Source: AP-15 sp963796155 (GTDB lineage: Bacteria; Pseudomonadota; Alphaproteobacteria; ATCC43930; CGMCC-115725). From it: a stretch of DNA of 64,000 nt. Below, one piece after another: positions 32,468 to 40,808 of the stretch (the stretch's first letter is position 1; the number at the start of each line of letters is the position of its first letter). Under the pieces are notes generated by a model. That model made no database searches and was not told the origin of the DNA. It worked only from the letters and a program-made list of their open reading frames with translations. The stretch lies in NCBI GenBank assembly GCA_963796155.1, contig CAWCKT010000016.1:62001-126000 (forward strand), given 5' to 3'. The translations under genes and the position numbers were made by a program.

Positions 32468-34408
32468 ATGGTCCTGCGCATCGAGACCTTCGATAACATT
32501 CGCGGGGGGAACACGCTCTACAAGGCGCTGACTCACCCGCGTGCCGCGCGATCAGGCCGGGCGCTGGTCGGCGCCCTGATGCACAATGCGCCGGTTGCCG
32601 TCTACGATCCGAGCGGGGCTGCCGAGGCCTTCAATGAGATCTTCTGCCTCGACGGGGTCGAGATCGCCGGCACCTATGTCCAACAAGTGTCTCGGATCGG
32701 CGACAAGGTCCTCCGTCGCCCAGCAGCATCGGTGACTGAACTCGCTGGCTCGTGTGCCCGCTCGGTGTTCGTTGCCGCTTTCGATGCAGAGCGCATGATC
32801 GCGCAGCTCCAGCCTTATCTGCCCGACGGCGCGCAGACCTTCAGCCTCGACGCCCTGCGAATCCCGGCCGATCGCCTGACCAACCGCCGCGCTTATTTGG
32901 ATCCGCTTAATTTCGCCACCAACTTTGCTTTTTTCCGCGATGCGGACGGATTGCATACGCGGCTCATCACGGCGAATTACTGGCCCGGCTACGGCGCCGG
33001 AACGGTCACCTGCTGGATAACGCTGTTCGCCGGTGATGGTGAGATCCTCGCCGAGTGGTGCGAGAGCCTCGGGCCGCTCGCGAGCGCGGTCATTCTCGAC
33101 AGCCGCGAAATCCGGGCGCGCTTTCGCCTCCCCGAATTTTGCGGTCAGCTGTTTCTCCACATCGTCGGAGCAGCCGGGCACGACGTGGTCAAATACGCCC
33201 TCGATACATTTGGCGATGCCTGCGCTAATGTCGCTGGTGGCGATCGCGCAGGTTCGGATTGCTCGCTGTCGTGCACGCATGACGCGAACGCATGGCCCGC
33301 GGACCGCTATGCGGGCCTCCCTGCGCCTGCCCCGGGCGAGCAGGTCGTGCTCTGGGTTCAGAACAGCCATCCCATCCCGGTTTCGCCATTTGACATCGGG
33401 GTCAACCCGATGGGCGAGGAGCGCGTGGTCCCGATTGGCGAGGCGATCGCACCTTTTGCGACCTGCGCGGTCGACATCGGCAAACTCCTCCCCGATCTTG
33501 CCTGGCCCAGTCAGGTCGAGCTACGCGCGGGCAAGCACATGGTCCGACCGCGCTACGAGGTGCTCGAGCGGGGCCGCCGTCGTATCGCTCATGTCAATGT
33601 CGAACGTGCCGACTTGCCGCCCGATCCCGATCTCGCGAGTCTCGAAGGCACCCTCGGCAAAGGCTATCTGCTGCCTGCCCCGATCTTGCCGCTCGGCGAA
33701 TGGCGGACTTCGGTTCTGCCGACGCCGATGGCGGTCCGTCAAACCGAGTTGCCAATTGCAGCGCTGGTTTACGATCCGGAGGGAAACGAGATCGTGCGCC
33801 GTCCCCTCGGGCGAGTGCCGCGGGCACACCGGACGGCGCTCGATCTGGACGAGGTCCCGGGAATCGAAGCTCTCCGCGGCGGCTATGGCCATGTCGAGCT
33901 GGTCTACGACTTTGCCGCGGGGGGCCAGGCCGACGGATGGCTTCACGCTCTGTTCCGCTATCGACACCGGCGCAGCAATCATGCCGCTGAAACCAGCTTT
34001 GGAGCGCATGTCTTCAACACGATTCTGACCTATCGCGACGAGCCGCAATCCTACGGCGGGCGGCCCCCGGGATTGTCGACCCGGTTGTTCCTCAGGCTGG
34101 GCTCGGGCGGCTACGACACGTTATGCCAGCTGATCTACCCCGCGTCGCGCCGATGGCGGCCGACGAGCGCGACCGAGATCGTTCTTCACGACGGCGACGG
34201 TCGGGAGGTTGCTCGGACGAGTTTGGCGATTCCCTGCTCGGGCTCGCGGCTCTGGTATTATCACGATGCTTTTGATGCGGCGACACGAGCGCGCGCCGGG
34301 GCGGGTGCCCATGTCACGATCCGCGACACGACCTGCCGCCTCTTCGGCTATCACGGACTCGTTGGTCGCGGCGGCTCCTTCAGCCTCGACCACATGTTCG
34401 GGTTTTGA
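32468..34408 (+). CDS. Protein of unknown function, 646 residues
   Basis: I do not recognise this family. Start at ATG 32468; the frame is open much further upstream, but that part is a shadow of the PAP2 gene. No signal peptide or membrane helix is seen. Residues 1-95 look like an alpha/beta domain (RIETFDNIRGGNTLYKALTHP, APVAVYDPSGAAEAF). The remainder is rich in beta-type segments arranged in what may be three similar sandwich-like parts: NYWPGYGAGTVTCWITLFA near 175, QVVLWVQNSHPIPVSPFDIG near 295, and DTLCQLIYPASRRWRPTSA near 560. About 13 cysteines are scattered. It lies 83 bases after the PAP2 gene and 68 before trxB, so it is probably the last member of the envelope cluster. Confidence 0.8.
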   Translation: MVLRIETFDNIRGGNTLYKALTHPRAARSGRALVGALMHNAPVAVYDPSGAAEAFNEIFCLDGVEIAGTYVQQVSRIGDKVLRRPAASVTELAGSCARSVFVAAFDAERMIAQLQPYLPDGAQTFSLDALRIPADRLTNRRAYLDPLNFATNFAFFRDADGLHTRLITANYWPGYGAGTVTCWITLFAGDGEILAEWCESLGPLASAVILDSREIRARFRLPEFCGQLFLHIVGAAGHDVVKYALDTFGDACANVAGGDRAGSDCSLSCTHDANAWPADRYAGLPAPAPGEQVVLWVQNSHPIPVSPFDIGVNPMGEERVVPIGEAIAPFATCAVDIGKLLPDLAWPSQVELRAGKHMVRPRYEVLERGRRRIAHVNVERADLPPDPDLASLEGTLGKGYLLPAPILPLGEWRTSVLPTPMAVRQTELPIAALVYDPEGNEIVRRPLGRVPRAHRTALDLDEVPGIEALRGGYGHVELVYDFAAGGQADGWLHALFRYRHRRSNHAAETSFGAHVFNTILTYRDEPQSYGGRPPGLSTRLFLRLGSGGYDTLCQLIYPASRRWRPTSATEIVLHDGDGREVARTSLAIPCSGSRLWYYHDAFDAATRARAGAGAHVTIRDTTCRLFGYHGLVGRGGSFSLDHMFGF

Positions 34409-34476
34409 TCCGGGTCCTTTCCGCCGCATCCCGGAAGAATGATATAAGTGGCAGATCAATCAACCGGGTGCCCGTC

Positions 34477-35448
34477 ATGTCTGAGCGTCATCACAGCAGG
34501 GTGCTGATCATCGGCGCGGGACCGGCCGGGTACACCGCGGCGATCTATGCCGCGCGGGCTAATTTGCAGCCCCTCCTCCTGGCCGGGCTGCAACCGGGCG
34601 GTCAGATGACCATCACGACCGACGTCGAGAACTACCCCGGCTTTGCTGACATCATTCAGGGCCCGTGGCTGATGGAGCAGATGCGCCAGCAGGCCGAACA
34701 CGTAGGCACGAGAATTATCCTCGACCTGATCGCGAGCCTCGATCTCGGGCGCCGCCCCTTTGTCGCCACCGGCGATTTGGGGGATCTTTATGTCGGCGAT
34801 TCTCTGATCCTCGCAACCGGCGCCCAGGCTCGCTGGCTCGGCTTACCGAGCGAAGAACTCTACCGCGGCTTTGGGGTCTCGGCATGCGCGACCTGCGACG
34901 GATTCTTCTTCCGCGGTAAGGATGTTGTGGTGGTCGGGGGCGGCAACACCGCGGTCGAGGAGGCGATCTATCTGACGAACCACGCGCATCGGGTGACGCT
35001 CATTCATCGCCGCGACACGCTGCGGGCCGAGAAAATCCTGCAAGACCGGTTATTCCGCAACCCCAAGATCGACATCGTCTGGGACAGCGTGGTCGAGGAG
35101 ATCCTCGGCCTGCCCGAGCCGCCGACCGTCACCGGGATCCGCCTGCGCAACGTGCGCACCGGCATCCTGAGCGAGCATGCCTGCGATGGCGTATTCATTG
35201 CGATCGGGCACACACCGGTAACCGGGTTGGTCGCCGGACAGCTGCCGCTGGACCCGGAAGGCTACGTCATCGCCCGCCCAGATTCGACCGAAACTGCGAT
35301 CCCAGGGGTCTTCGCCGCGGGCGACGTCAGGGACAAGGTCTTTCGTCAGGCGGTCACCGCCGCCGGGATGGGTTGTATGGCTGCGCTCGAGGCGGAGAAG
35401 TTTCTCGCGACGCAGGAGGACGCGGTAAGCATGCGCGCTGCGGAATAG
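34477..35448 (+). CDS. trxB: Thioredoxin-disulfide reductase
   Basis: 323 residues from ATG 34477. FAD site IIGAGPAGYTAAIYAARANL at residues 11-30, redox-active C137-A-T-C140 in SACATCDGFFF, NADPH site VVVVGGGNTAVEEAIYL, and a C-terminal FAD motif PGVFAAGDVRDKVFRQAVTA. It passes electrons from NADPH to thioredoxin in the cytosol. The length and motifs are those of the low-molecular-weight bacterial enzyme. The LysR gene follows at 46 bases. Confidence 0.97.
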   Translation: MSERHHSRVLIIGAGPAGYTAAIYAARANLQPLLLAGLQPGGQMTITTDVENYPGFADIIQGPWLMEQMRQQAEHVGTRIILDLIASLDLGRRPFVATGDLGDLYVGDSLILATGAQARWLGLPSEELYRGFGVSACATCDGFFFRGKDVVVVGGGNTAVEEAIYLTNHAHRVTLIHRRDTLRAEKILQDRLFRNPKIDIVWDSVVEEILGLPEPPTVTGIRLRNVRTGILSEHACDGVFIAIGHTPVTGLVAGQLPLDPEGYVIARPDSTETAIPGVFAAGDVRDKVFRQAVTAAGMGCMAALEAEKFLATQEDAVSMRAAE

Positions 35449-35494
35449 CAGGCGAGCGCCGAGCTGGTCGAGGGGTGCTCCAGGGGAAACGGGG

Positions 35495-36388
35495 ATGGAC
35501 TGGGACAAGTTGCGGGTATTCCATGCGGTGGCCGAGGCGGGCAGCTTCACGCATGCTGGCGAGTCGCTGAATCTCAGCCAATCTGCCGTCAGCCGGCAGA
35601 TCAGCGCGCTCGAGGAAAGCTTGAGTGTCCCGCTGTTCCACCGCCACGCCCGCGGGCTGATCCTGACCGAGCAGGGGGAACTCCTGTTTCGCACCGCGCG
35701 CGATGTGTTCGCCAAGCTGTCGATGGCGGAAGGCATGATCTCCGAATCGAAGGACCGGCCCAAAGGGCCGCTCAAGATCCAAACAACGGTCGCCTTCGGC
35801 TCGACCTGGTTGACGCCGCGGATCCGGGAATTCCTCGATCTCTACCCCGAGATCCAGGTCAGCCTGGTGGTCGATGATTCCGAGCTCGATCTGTCAATGC
35901 GAGAAGCCGATGTAGCGATTCGCATGGCGCCGCCACGCCAGCCGGACCTGATCCAGCGTCACCTCGTCAGCGTCCAGGTCCACGTCTACGCGGGCGCGGA
36001 CTACGTCAAGAAGCACGGCGTGCCGCAAAAGCCCGAGGACCTGGACAAGCACCGGCTGATCGTCTATGGCGAGGACGCGCGCCCGCCGGTGCAGAACGTC
36101 AACTGGCTGCTCGATGCCGGCACCAGGCCCGGACAGGAACGCAAGCCGATCCTCACGGTCAACAATTTTTACGGCATGCTGCGCGCCGTTGTCAGTGGGC
36201 TGGGGATCTCTGCACTGCCTGATTTCATGGCCAATGAAACCCCCGACCTCGTGCGCGTGTTGCCTGAACTGACCGGTCCGCCGGTCGAGGCTTATTTCGT
36301 CTATCCCGAAGAGCTGCGCTCCTCAAAGCGCATCAGCGTCTTTCGAGATTTTCTGCTGCGTAAGGTAGCGGAGACCCGGCTCAGCTGA
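35495..36388 (+). CDS. LysR-family regulator next to trxB (LsrB-like), without cysteines
   Basis: 297 residues. The N-terminal HTH is plain: MDWDKLRVFHAVAEAGSFTHA, LNLSQSAVSRQISALEESL. The C-terminal effector domain has the substrate-binding fold (GPLKIQTTVAFGSTWLTPRI, MREADVAIRMAPPRQPDLIQ). In rhizobia the LysR gene beside trxB encodes LsrB, a redox-responsive regulator that depends on cysteines. I find no cysteine in this protein, so direct thiol sensing is not possible here. Gene order and size support orthology to LsrB, but the sensing mode must differ. Confidence 0.88.
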   Translation: MDWDKLRVFHAVAEAGSFTHAGESLNLSQSAVSRQISALEESLSVPLFHRHARGLILTEQGELLFRTARDVFAKLSMAEGMISESKDRPKGPLKIQTTVAFGSTWLTPRIREFLDLYPEIQVSLVVDDSELDLSMREADVAIRMAPPRQPDLIQRHLVSVQVHVYAGADYVKKHGVPQKPEDLDKHRLIVYGEDARPPVQNVNWLLDAGTRPGQERKPILTVNNFYGMLRAVVSGLGISALPDFMANETPDLVRVLPELTGPPVEAYFVYPEELRSSKRISVFRDFLLRKVAETRLS

Positions 36389-36507
36389 TCTCCGTGGGCC
36401 GTCGAACAAATCTTGAAGGGTATCCCCACGAGCGTTGCAGTTTTTGCAGACGAGCCAGAAGAAATCCCCGGTGGTGGTCGCCCGCGGAATGCTCCATGTT
36501 AAGCATG

Positions 36508-36662
36508 CGTTGCGGCGCAACGAGTTTCCGTCGGCGGTTCCAGCCGGCATAGGTTTCCGGGACTTGTGCCCGGAAAGAGGGTCTGCGGACCCTCGCGTCT
36601 CCCAGACGTGAAGCCTCCCTGTTCAAACTTGGCCGGAACTTTGGTTCCGGCCAATTTCTTTT
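36508..36662 (+). ncRNA. Candidate structured small RNA with five consecutive hairpins
   Basis: In the 457-base gap between the LysR and amidohydrolase genes, perfect stems follow one another: 36508-36522 (CGTTGC/GCAACG), 36554-36576 (TTTCCGGG/CCCGGAAA), 36577-36594 (GAGGGTC/GACCCTC), 36596-36608 (CGTCT/AGACG) and 36629-36654 (11-bp stem) with a T-rich run. Only the + strand has the terminal T tract, which sets the orientation. A single-stranded CCTCCCTG (about 36614-36621) lies between stems four and five and could pair with ribosome-binding sites. I do not recognise it as 4.5S RNA, tmRNA or RNase P. 6S RNA is not excluded. The 5' end is undefined. Confidence 0.5.
36629..36662 (+). terminator. 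Intrinsic terminator of the candidate small RNA
   Basis: An 11-bp perfect stem TTGGCCGGAAC / GTTCCGGCCAA with loop TTTG (36629-36654) is followed by TTTCTTTT (36655-36662). A second perfect hairpin without a T tract, CGCCGGG-CCAA-CCCGGCG, lies at 36701-36718. Confidence 0.85.
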
Positions 36663-36845
36663 GGGAAAAGCCGGTTCGGCTGCTTCCATGTTGGGAAATC
36701 CGCCGGGCCAACCCGGCGTTCTCGATTGCGTGCAAATCCGAATGGATCGAAGCTAAACTCGACATCCCGTTCTCGAGATGGACCGGCTGTATGCGTGACA
36801 CCCCATTACGGCCGATCCGCTGAGGCACGTGGAAAGGAGGACGAT

Positions 36846-38057
36846 ATGAAAGAGGGGTACCGGTTCGTCGATTGCGACATGCACATCATGGAGCCGATCG
36901 ATCTCTTCGATAAATACCTCGATCCGGTATTCAAGCCGCGTGTCACATCATCCACGCGGCCGACCAACTCCGGTAGCACCGGGATGCGCCGCCGACCGCT
37001 GTGGTTCTTCGACGGGTCGCCGATCAGCAACGACGGCAACATCTCGCAGTACAACCGAATCCGTGGACCCCTCGTTTCCGCCCGCGCCAACACAAACGTC
37101 ATGTTCGCCGTCGAGCGCGGGTACGACGCCGAGGCTCAAGTCATGGGCATGGAGATGGAAGGAATCGACATCGCCGTGCTGTTCCCCACGGTGGGGCTGT
37201 CGTTTCTCGCCCGTGACAACATGGATCCGCAACTATCGGCCGCGATCTGCCGGGCTTACAACGACTGGCTGCACGATTTCTGCCAGCACAGCCCCGACCA
37301 GCTGAAGATGGCCGCGATGCTCCCGATCCACGATGTCAACCTCGCCTGCCAGGAACTCGACCGTTGCGTCCGTGACTACGGCGCCGTCGGAGCCTTTGTG
37401 CGGCCCAACTATGTCAACGGTCGCTACTGGCACTCCACTTACTGGGACCCGCTCTACGGCCTGCTCCAGGACCTGAATGTCCCGCTGTGCTTTCACGAGG
37501 GAACCGGATCGTACTATTCGACGATCGAGCCGCGCTTCGGCGAGAACCGCTTCATGCGCCACGTGGCGAGCCACTCGACCGAGATGCAGCTCGCCCTGAT
37601 CGCGCTGATGTTGGGCGGCATCTTGGAATTCTATCCGCGGCTCAAGGTGGCATTCCTCGAAGCACAAAGCTGGTGGGTTCCAGGGCTGCTGGGACGCATC
37701 GAATGGGACCTTCGGCAGCACCGTGACGCCGACGCGCCCTATCTCAAGCTCTCGCCTTTCGAGTATTGGCAACGCAACTGCTTCTCGGCGATCGAGAGCG
37801 GCGAGCGCGAGGTCGGGTCGGTCGCCGAGCTTCTCGGAGGGGCCGACAACATCTGCGTGTCGACCGATTTCCCGCATTTCGACTCGAGCTTCCCCGAGGT
37901 GTCGAAGCGAGTGTTGAACAATCCGAGCATTACGCCCGAGACCGCCGGCAAGATCCTGTACGGCGGTGCTCGCCTTTACGGCTTCACCCAGGCTGACTTC
38001 GAAAAAGCCGATATGGCCGCCAAGCGTCGGGACAATCTGCACGCGGCGCGGGCGTAG
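36846..38057 (+). CDS. Amidohydrolase-2 family metal-dependent hydrolase
   Basis: 403 residues from ATG 36846, preceded by a near-perfect AGGAGG. The TIM-barrel metal site begins with VDCDMHIMEP (D-x-H). Later segments LNVPLCFHEGTG, a conserved FMRHVASHSTEMQLALIALM, LKVAFLEAQSWWVPGLLGRIEWD and the C-terminal CVSTDFPHFDSSFPE fit the amidohydrolase-2 / ACMSD-like family. Members hydrolyse or decarboxylate ring-cleavage products. No neighbour hints at the substrate. It is a single gene, probably with its own promoter downstream of the small RNA. Confidence 0.85.
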   Translation: MKEGYRFVDCDMHIMEPIDLFDKYLDPVFKPRVTSSTRPTNSGSTGMRRRPLWFFDGSPISNDGNISQYNRIRGPLVSARANTNVMFAVERGYDAEAQVMGMEMEGIDIAVLFPTVGLSFLARDNMDPQLSAAICRAYNDWLHDFCQHSPDQLKMAAMLPIHDVNLACQELDRCVRDYGAVGAFVRPNYVNGRYWHSTYWDPLYGLLQDLNVPLCFHEGTGSYYSTIEPRFGENRFMRHVASHSTEMQLALIALMLGGILEFYPRLKVAFLEAQSWWVPGLLGRIEWDLRQHRDADAPYLKLSPFEYWQRNCFSAIESGEREVGSVAELLGGADNICVSTDFPHFDSSFPEVSKRVLNNPSITPETAGKILYGGARLYGFTQADFEKADMAAKRRDNLHAARA

Positions 38058-38105
38058 ATTTAGGGCGATCCCTGCTGGCGCGGGTGCGAGCCTCGACGAA
38101 GGGAG

Positions 38106-38276
38106 TTATTGAGCGACCGCCCAGAGTGGCAGCAAGATCGCCGCCCAGCCGAGCACCGACAACGTGACCATGCACATCATCGCGGCCCGCACGGAGAGTG
38201 GATTCTGAGCACCGGTCTCCGCCTCGAGCGGCGTAGAGGAATGCGGAAGGCTGTGAAACGCAAGCACGGTATCACC
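38106..38276 (-). CDS. Possible small membrane protein (56 residues)
   Basis: A GTG at 38276 opens a frame ending at TAA 38106-38108. The C-terminal half reads MCMVTLSVLGWAAILLPLWAV, a good single membrane helix; the N-terminal half is arginine-rich. It lies 30 bases downstream of the VOC gene on the same strand. No ribosome site is obvious and the start is uncertain. Treat as tentative. The rest of 38058-38305 shows nothing. Confidence 0.3.
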   Translation of the reverse strand, partial: GDTVLAFHSLPHSSTPLEAETGAQNPLSVRAAMMCMVTLSVLGWAAILLPLWAVAQ

Positions 38277-38305
38277 CTCAAATCGATCGAATGAAATCTC
38301 CCATG

Positions 38306-38689
38306 TCAGGCGTTAAGATCTGGTGAACCGGGTCGGGATCGCAGCGGCCAGGCAAAACTGAGCTCATGACCGTCGGGATCGGTCAGGTGGAAAAAGCGCT
38401 CGCCCCACTCTGCGTCACGCGGTGCGGTGTCCGGCAGGCAGCCCGCGGCGACCAGCCGCGAATAGAGCGCGTCGACCTCGAACTCGTAGAAGATCACCCG
38501 CCCCCACCAGGACCAGTGGCGATCGCGTGGCTGAGCGGTCAAGTTGAGGAAATTACCGCCCGCGCGAAAACTGGTGAATGCCGCGTCCTCGCCGCCGTAG
38601 AGCAGCTGAAATCCCAGCATGCGGTAAAACCGGACGGCGCGCCGCATGTCGTGGGTGGCGAGCGTGACGGCGCTGATGCTCTCGATCAT
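38306..38689 (-). CDS. VOC-family (glyoxalase-like) protein
   Basis: 127 residues from ATG 38689; a TTG at 38716 would add nine. One beta-alpha-beta-beta-beta pair is recognisable: SAVTLATHDMRRAVRFYRMLGFQLLYGG, then WWGRVIFYEFEVDALYSRL and RFFHLTDPDGHELSFAWPL (each in part). The last has the metal-ligand pattern DPDGHELSF. The substrate is unknown; the family covers glyoxalases, ring-cleavage dioxygenases and resistance proteins. It is on the minus strand, downstream of the PsiE-like gene by 35 bases. Confidence 0.82.
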   Translation of the reverse strand: MIESISAVTLATHDMRRAVRFYRMLGFQLLYGGEDAAFTSFRAGGNFLNLTAQPRDRHWSWWGRVIFYEFEVDALYSRLVAAGCLPDTAPRDAEWGERFFHLTDPDGHELSFAWPLRSRPGSPDLNA

Positions 38690-38724
38690 GGCGAACCACC
38701 GCAATTCCCGTGACAAAACCCCGA

Positions 38725-39195
38725 TTATGGGACGGTCGAGCCGGACCCCCGCCTGCGCTGCTCGCCATCGGAAATCAGCCAGTACAGGCCTCCCAGAGCG
38801 AGCGCAAGACCGCCAAGTCCCAGCAGGGTCTCGACGCTCGCCGCTGCGTAGTCCAACAGAACGAGCTTCCGGGCGAGCACAATGATCGTAATGAGCACGA
38901 TAATGCGAACTTGAATGGCGCCCGACCTTTGCCGCATCGCCAGGACGATCGAGTGATTGAATTCCAGCAGGATTACCACGGTAAGGATCAGCCCGAAGGT
39001 GTCCTTTAGCGCTCCGGTTTCCATGAACGTTATCCCCGAGCGAAAATCGTCGGCCAAAGTGATCGCCACGAAGATTATCGAGTAAACGATAATTATCGAA
39101 ATAATAAAAACCAGAATCCCGGAGATAATCAGCTCGAACAATTCATATAGGGTACGGCTTCCGGCCTGTTTTCTGAGCGTGTCCAGTCGCAACAT
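38725..39195 (-). CDS. PsiE-like phosphate-starvation-inducible membrane protein
   Basis: 156 residues from ATG 39195, which has GGAGG nine bases upstream. Four hydrophobic stretches are seen: LFELIISGILVFIISIIIVY, FGLILTVVILLEFNHSIVLA, IVLITIIVLARKLVLLD and LLGLGGLALALGGLYWLIS. The pattern with LLEFNHSI and LARKLVLLD is that of the PsiE/DUF2500-like membrane family (PF06146). The function is unknown. The stretch of ATT/ATA codons in the first helix contrasts with the high GC of the neighbours but follows from isoleucine richness. Confidence 0.8.
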   Translation of the reverse strand: MLRLDTLRKQAGSRTLYELFELIISGILVFIISIIIVYSIIFVAITLADDFRSGITFMETGALKDTFGLILTVVILLEFNHSIVLAMRQRSGAIQVRIIVLITIIVLARKLVLLDYAAASVETLLGLGGLALALGGLYWLISDGEQRRRGSGSTVP

Positions 39196-39400
39196 GGGCG
39201 CCTCCGTTGACCGAATTGCGGTAAACCGGTGTGCTCTGGTTGGGCACTGTGCCATGCCTGTTACGGAGGACCAAGTCGAGGGCTGTTCCGTTATTAGGAA
39301 CCGGGTGTCCACACTGGACAGGGCGACATCGCTCGCTCATCCTGCCTGCCGGCCCATCGCCTCGATGGCGATGGCGGCTCACATTTCCGCGGAGGCAGGA

Positions 39401-39787
39401 ATGACCAAAGCTTACTTGAAGCGCGAGGCGGCGCAGGCGCGGGCCTATTCGCAGGCCGTCATGACCGAAGGCGGAAAGGTCGTCTGGTTGGCCGGACAGG
39501 TGGCACCCCAAGACGCGTCAGGCAGATCGCTCGCCGCCGATTTCGACGGCCAGGTGCGCGAGGTCTTCTCCCGGCTGGGCAAGACACTGGAGGAAGCGGG
39601 CGGCGCACTGGCCGACATGGTGACGATGACTGTGTTCATCACCGATGCGCGGTTTGGCGATCGCTTTACCCAGCTGCGGAAGGAGATCTTCGGCGACAAT
39701 TTCCCGGCAAGCGCATTGATTTCCGTCGCCGGTCTCGCACGTCCGGAACTGCTCGTCGAGGTTCAGGGCATCGCCGTGATCGACTGA
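39401..39787 (+). CDS. RidA-family (YjgF/YER057c/UK114) deaminase
   Basis: 128 residues from ATG 39401 with GGAGG just upstream. Family blocks: AYSQAVMTEGGKVVWLAGQVA, DFDGQVREVFSRLGKTLEEAG, MVTMTVFITDARFGDRFTQL and the C-terminal SVAGLARPELLVEVQGIAV with the arginine that binds the imine substrate carboxylate. RidA removes reactive enamine/imine intermediates from PLP enzymes. It belongs to a longer-loop subfamily rather than the archetypal RidA. It starts about 205 bases from the divergent PsiE-like gene. Confidence 0.9.
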   Translation: MTKAYLKREAAQARAYSQAVMTEGGKVVWLAGQVAPQDASGRSLAADFDGQVREVFSRLGKTLEEAGGALADMVTMTVFITDARFGDRFTQLRKEIFGDNFPASALISVAGLARPELLVEVQGIAVID

Positions 39788-39806
39788 ACCGTACCGCGCC
39801 ATCGTC

Positions 39807-40718
39807 GTGAGCGCGTTACAAATTGCGTTTCTGGCGCTTCTCTTAGTGCTCGCTGAAGGCACCGCCGCGCCGGCTCGCGGTGACTGCAGACCCAGGCCGC
39901 AGGCAGAGCTCGGGGTGACAATGTTGGGCAATGCGCCGTTCGTCACCTTGACGGTCGATGGAGTCCCCGCGACGTTTCTTCTCGATACCGGGGCCGAACG
40001 GACGATGTTGTCAGCCGCTGCCGCACAGCGGCTCGGAGTGGAAACTCATTACGAGTACCCCCGGAAAATGCGCGGCCTCGACGGTATCCTTGCCAGCGGC
40101 GATGCGAGGCTGCGCACTCTGGGTCTGGGCCGGACGGCCCTCGCGGATTTCCGGGTGCTCGTTGGCCCGGTATCGTTGCCGGGCCCAGGAGGCAAACCGC
40201 TGGACGGGCTGTTGGGTGCCGATTTCTTCTCGAGCTTCGAAGTCGACCTGGATCTCGCACATGCCCGCTTAACGTTGTACGAGAGACTGCCATGCGCCAT
40301 CGCCGGACCGCCCTGGAGCCTGGCTTACACGACCATCGCGGTCAATCGATCGCTCCACGACCACCTCTTCTTCCCGGTGAGCCTCAACGGACACCGGGTC
40401 GCCGCCTTCATCGATACCGGCGCGGAATTGTCGGCCGTCGATGCCGCGGCAGCGCTGAGCCTCGGGGTCGACGCAGTGGAGCTCGAAAGGGACCCGGTCG
40501 CCACTCTGCGCGGTGCGGGTTCGGAAGTCGTCAAGTCGCGGGCTCACCGCTTTGCAAGACTGGAAATCGGCGGGGAAATGCTTCCGGACCGGGTCATCGT
40601 CGTGACGAACCTACGATTGCAAGATGCCGATCTCGTGCTCGGTGTGGATTATCTCCGTTCGCGCCGGGTATGGCTTTCCTACGGATCGCATCAGATCTTC
40701 CTGGCGCGCGCGACATGA
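39807..40718 (+). CDS. Periplasmic retropepsin-like protein with two aspartyl-protease domains
   Basis: 303 residues from a GTG at 39807. A hydrophobic signal (IAFLALLLVLAEGTAAPA) suggests export. Two DTG active-site motifs are present: D60 in ATFLLDTGAERTMLS and D203 in VAAFIDTGAELSAVD. Each is followed by the expected second-half strand (LDGLLGADFFSSFEVDLDL; DLVLGVDYLRSRRVWL). Retropepsin-like bacterial proteins usually carry one domain and dimerise; here both half-sites are in one chain, as in pepsins. Specificity and physiological role are unknown. It starts 20 bases after the RidA stop, so they may be co-transcribed. Confidence 0.82.
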   Translation: MSALQIAFLALLLVLAEGTAAPARGDCRPRPQAELGVTMLGNAPFVTLTVDGVPATFLLDTGAERTMLSAAAAQRLGVETHYEYPRKMRGLDGILASGDARLRTLGLGRTALADFRVLVGPVSLPGPGGKPLDGLLGADFFSSFEVDLDLAHARLTLYERLPCAIAGPPWSLAYTTIAVNRSLHDHLFFPVSLNGHRVAAFIDTGAELSAVDAAAALSLGVDAVELERDPVATLRGAGSEVVKSRAHRFARLEIGGEMLPDRVIVVTNLRLQDADLVLGVDYLRSRRVWLSYGSHQIFLARAT

Positions 40719-40808
40719 GCGGCACGGCCGCGGCCCGAGGTTGACCTGTGTCAAAGCGGCGCGGCGTGGTAGATTATTCTTCGAACAGATCAGCAGGGAG
40801 GCGGTTCG

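Noticed and set aside
36389..36550. Minus-strand frame containing LVCKNCNARGDTLQDLF, suggestive of a zinc motif
   Set aside because: Too short, without a ribosome site, and no recognised family. The structured + strand RNA explains part of the same region better.
36508..36662. Identification of the hairpin chain as 6S RNA, 4.5S RNA or tmRNA
   Set aside because: The 4.5S GGAAG apical motif and tmRNA tag/acceptor features are absent. The 6S central bubble with long closing stem was not evident; a covariance search is needed before any name is given.
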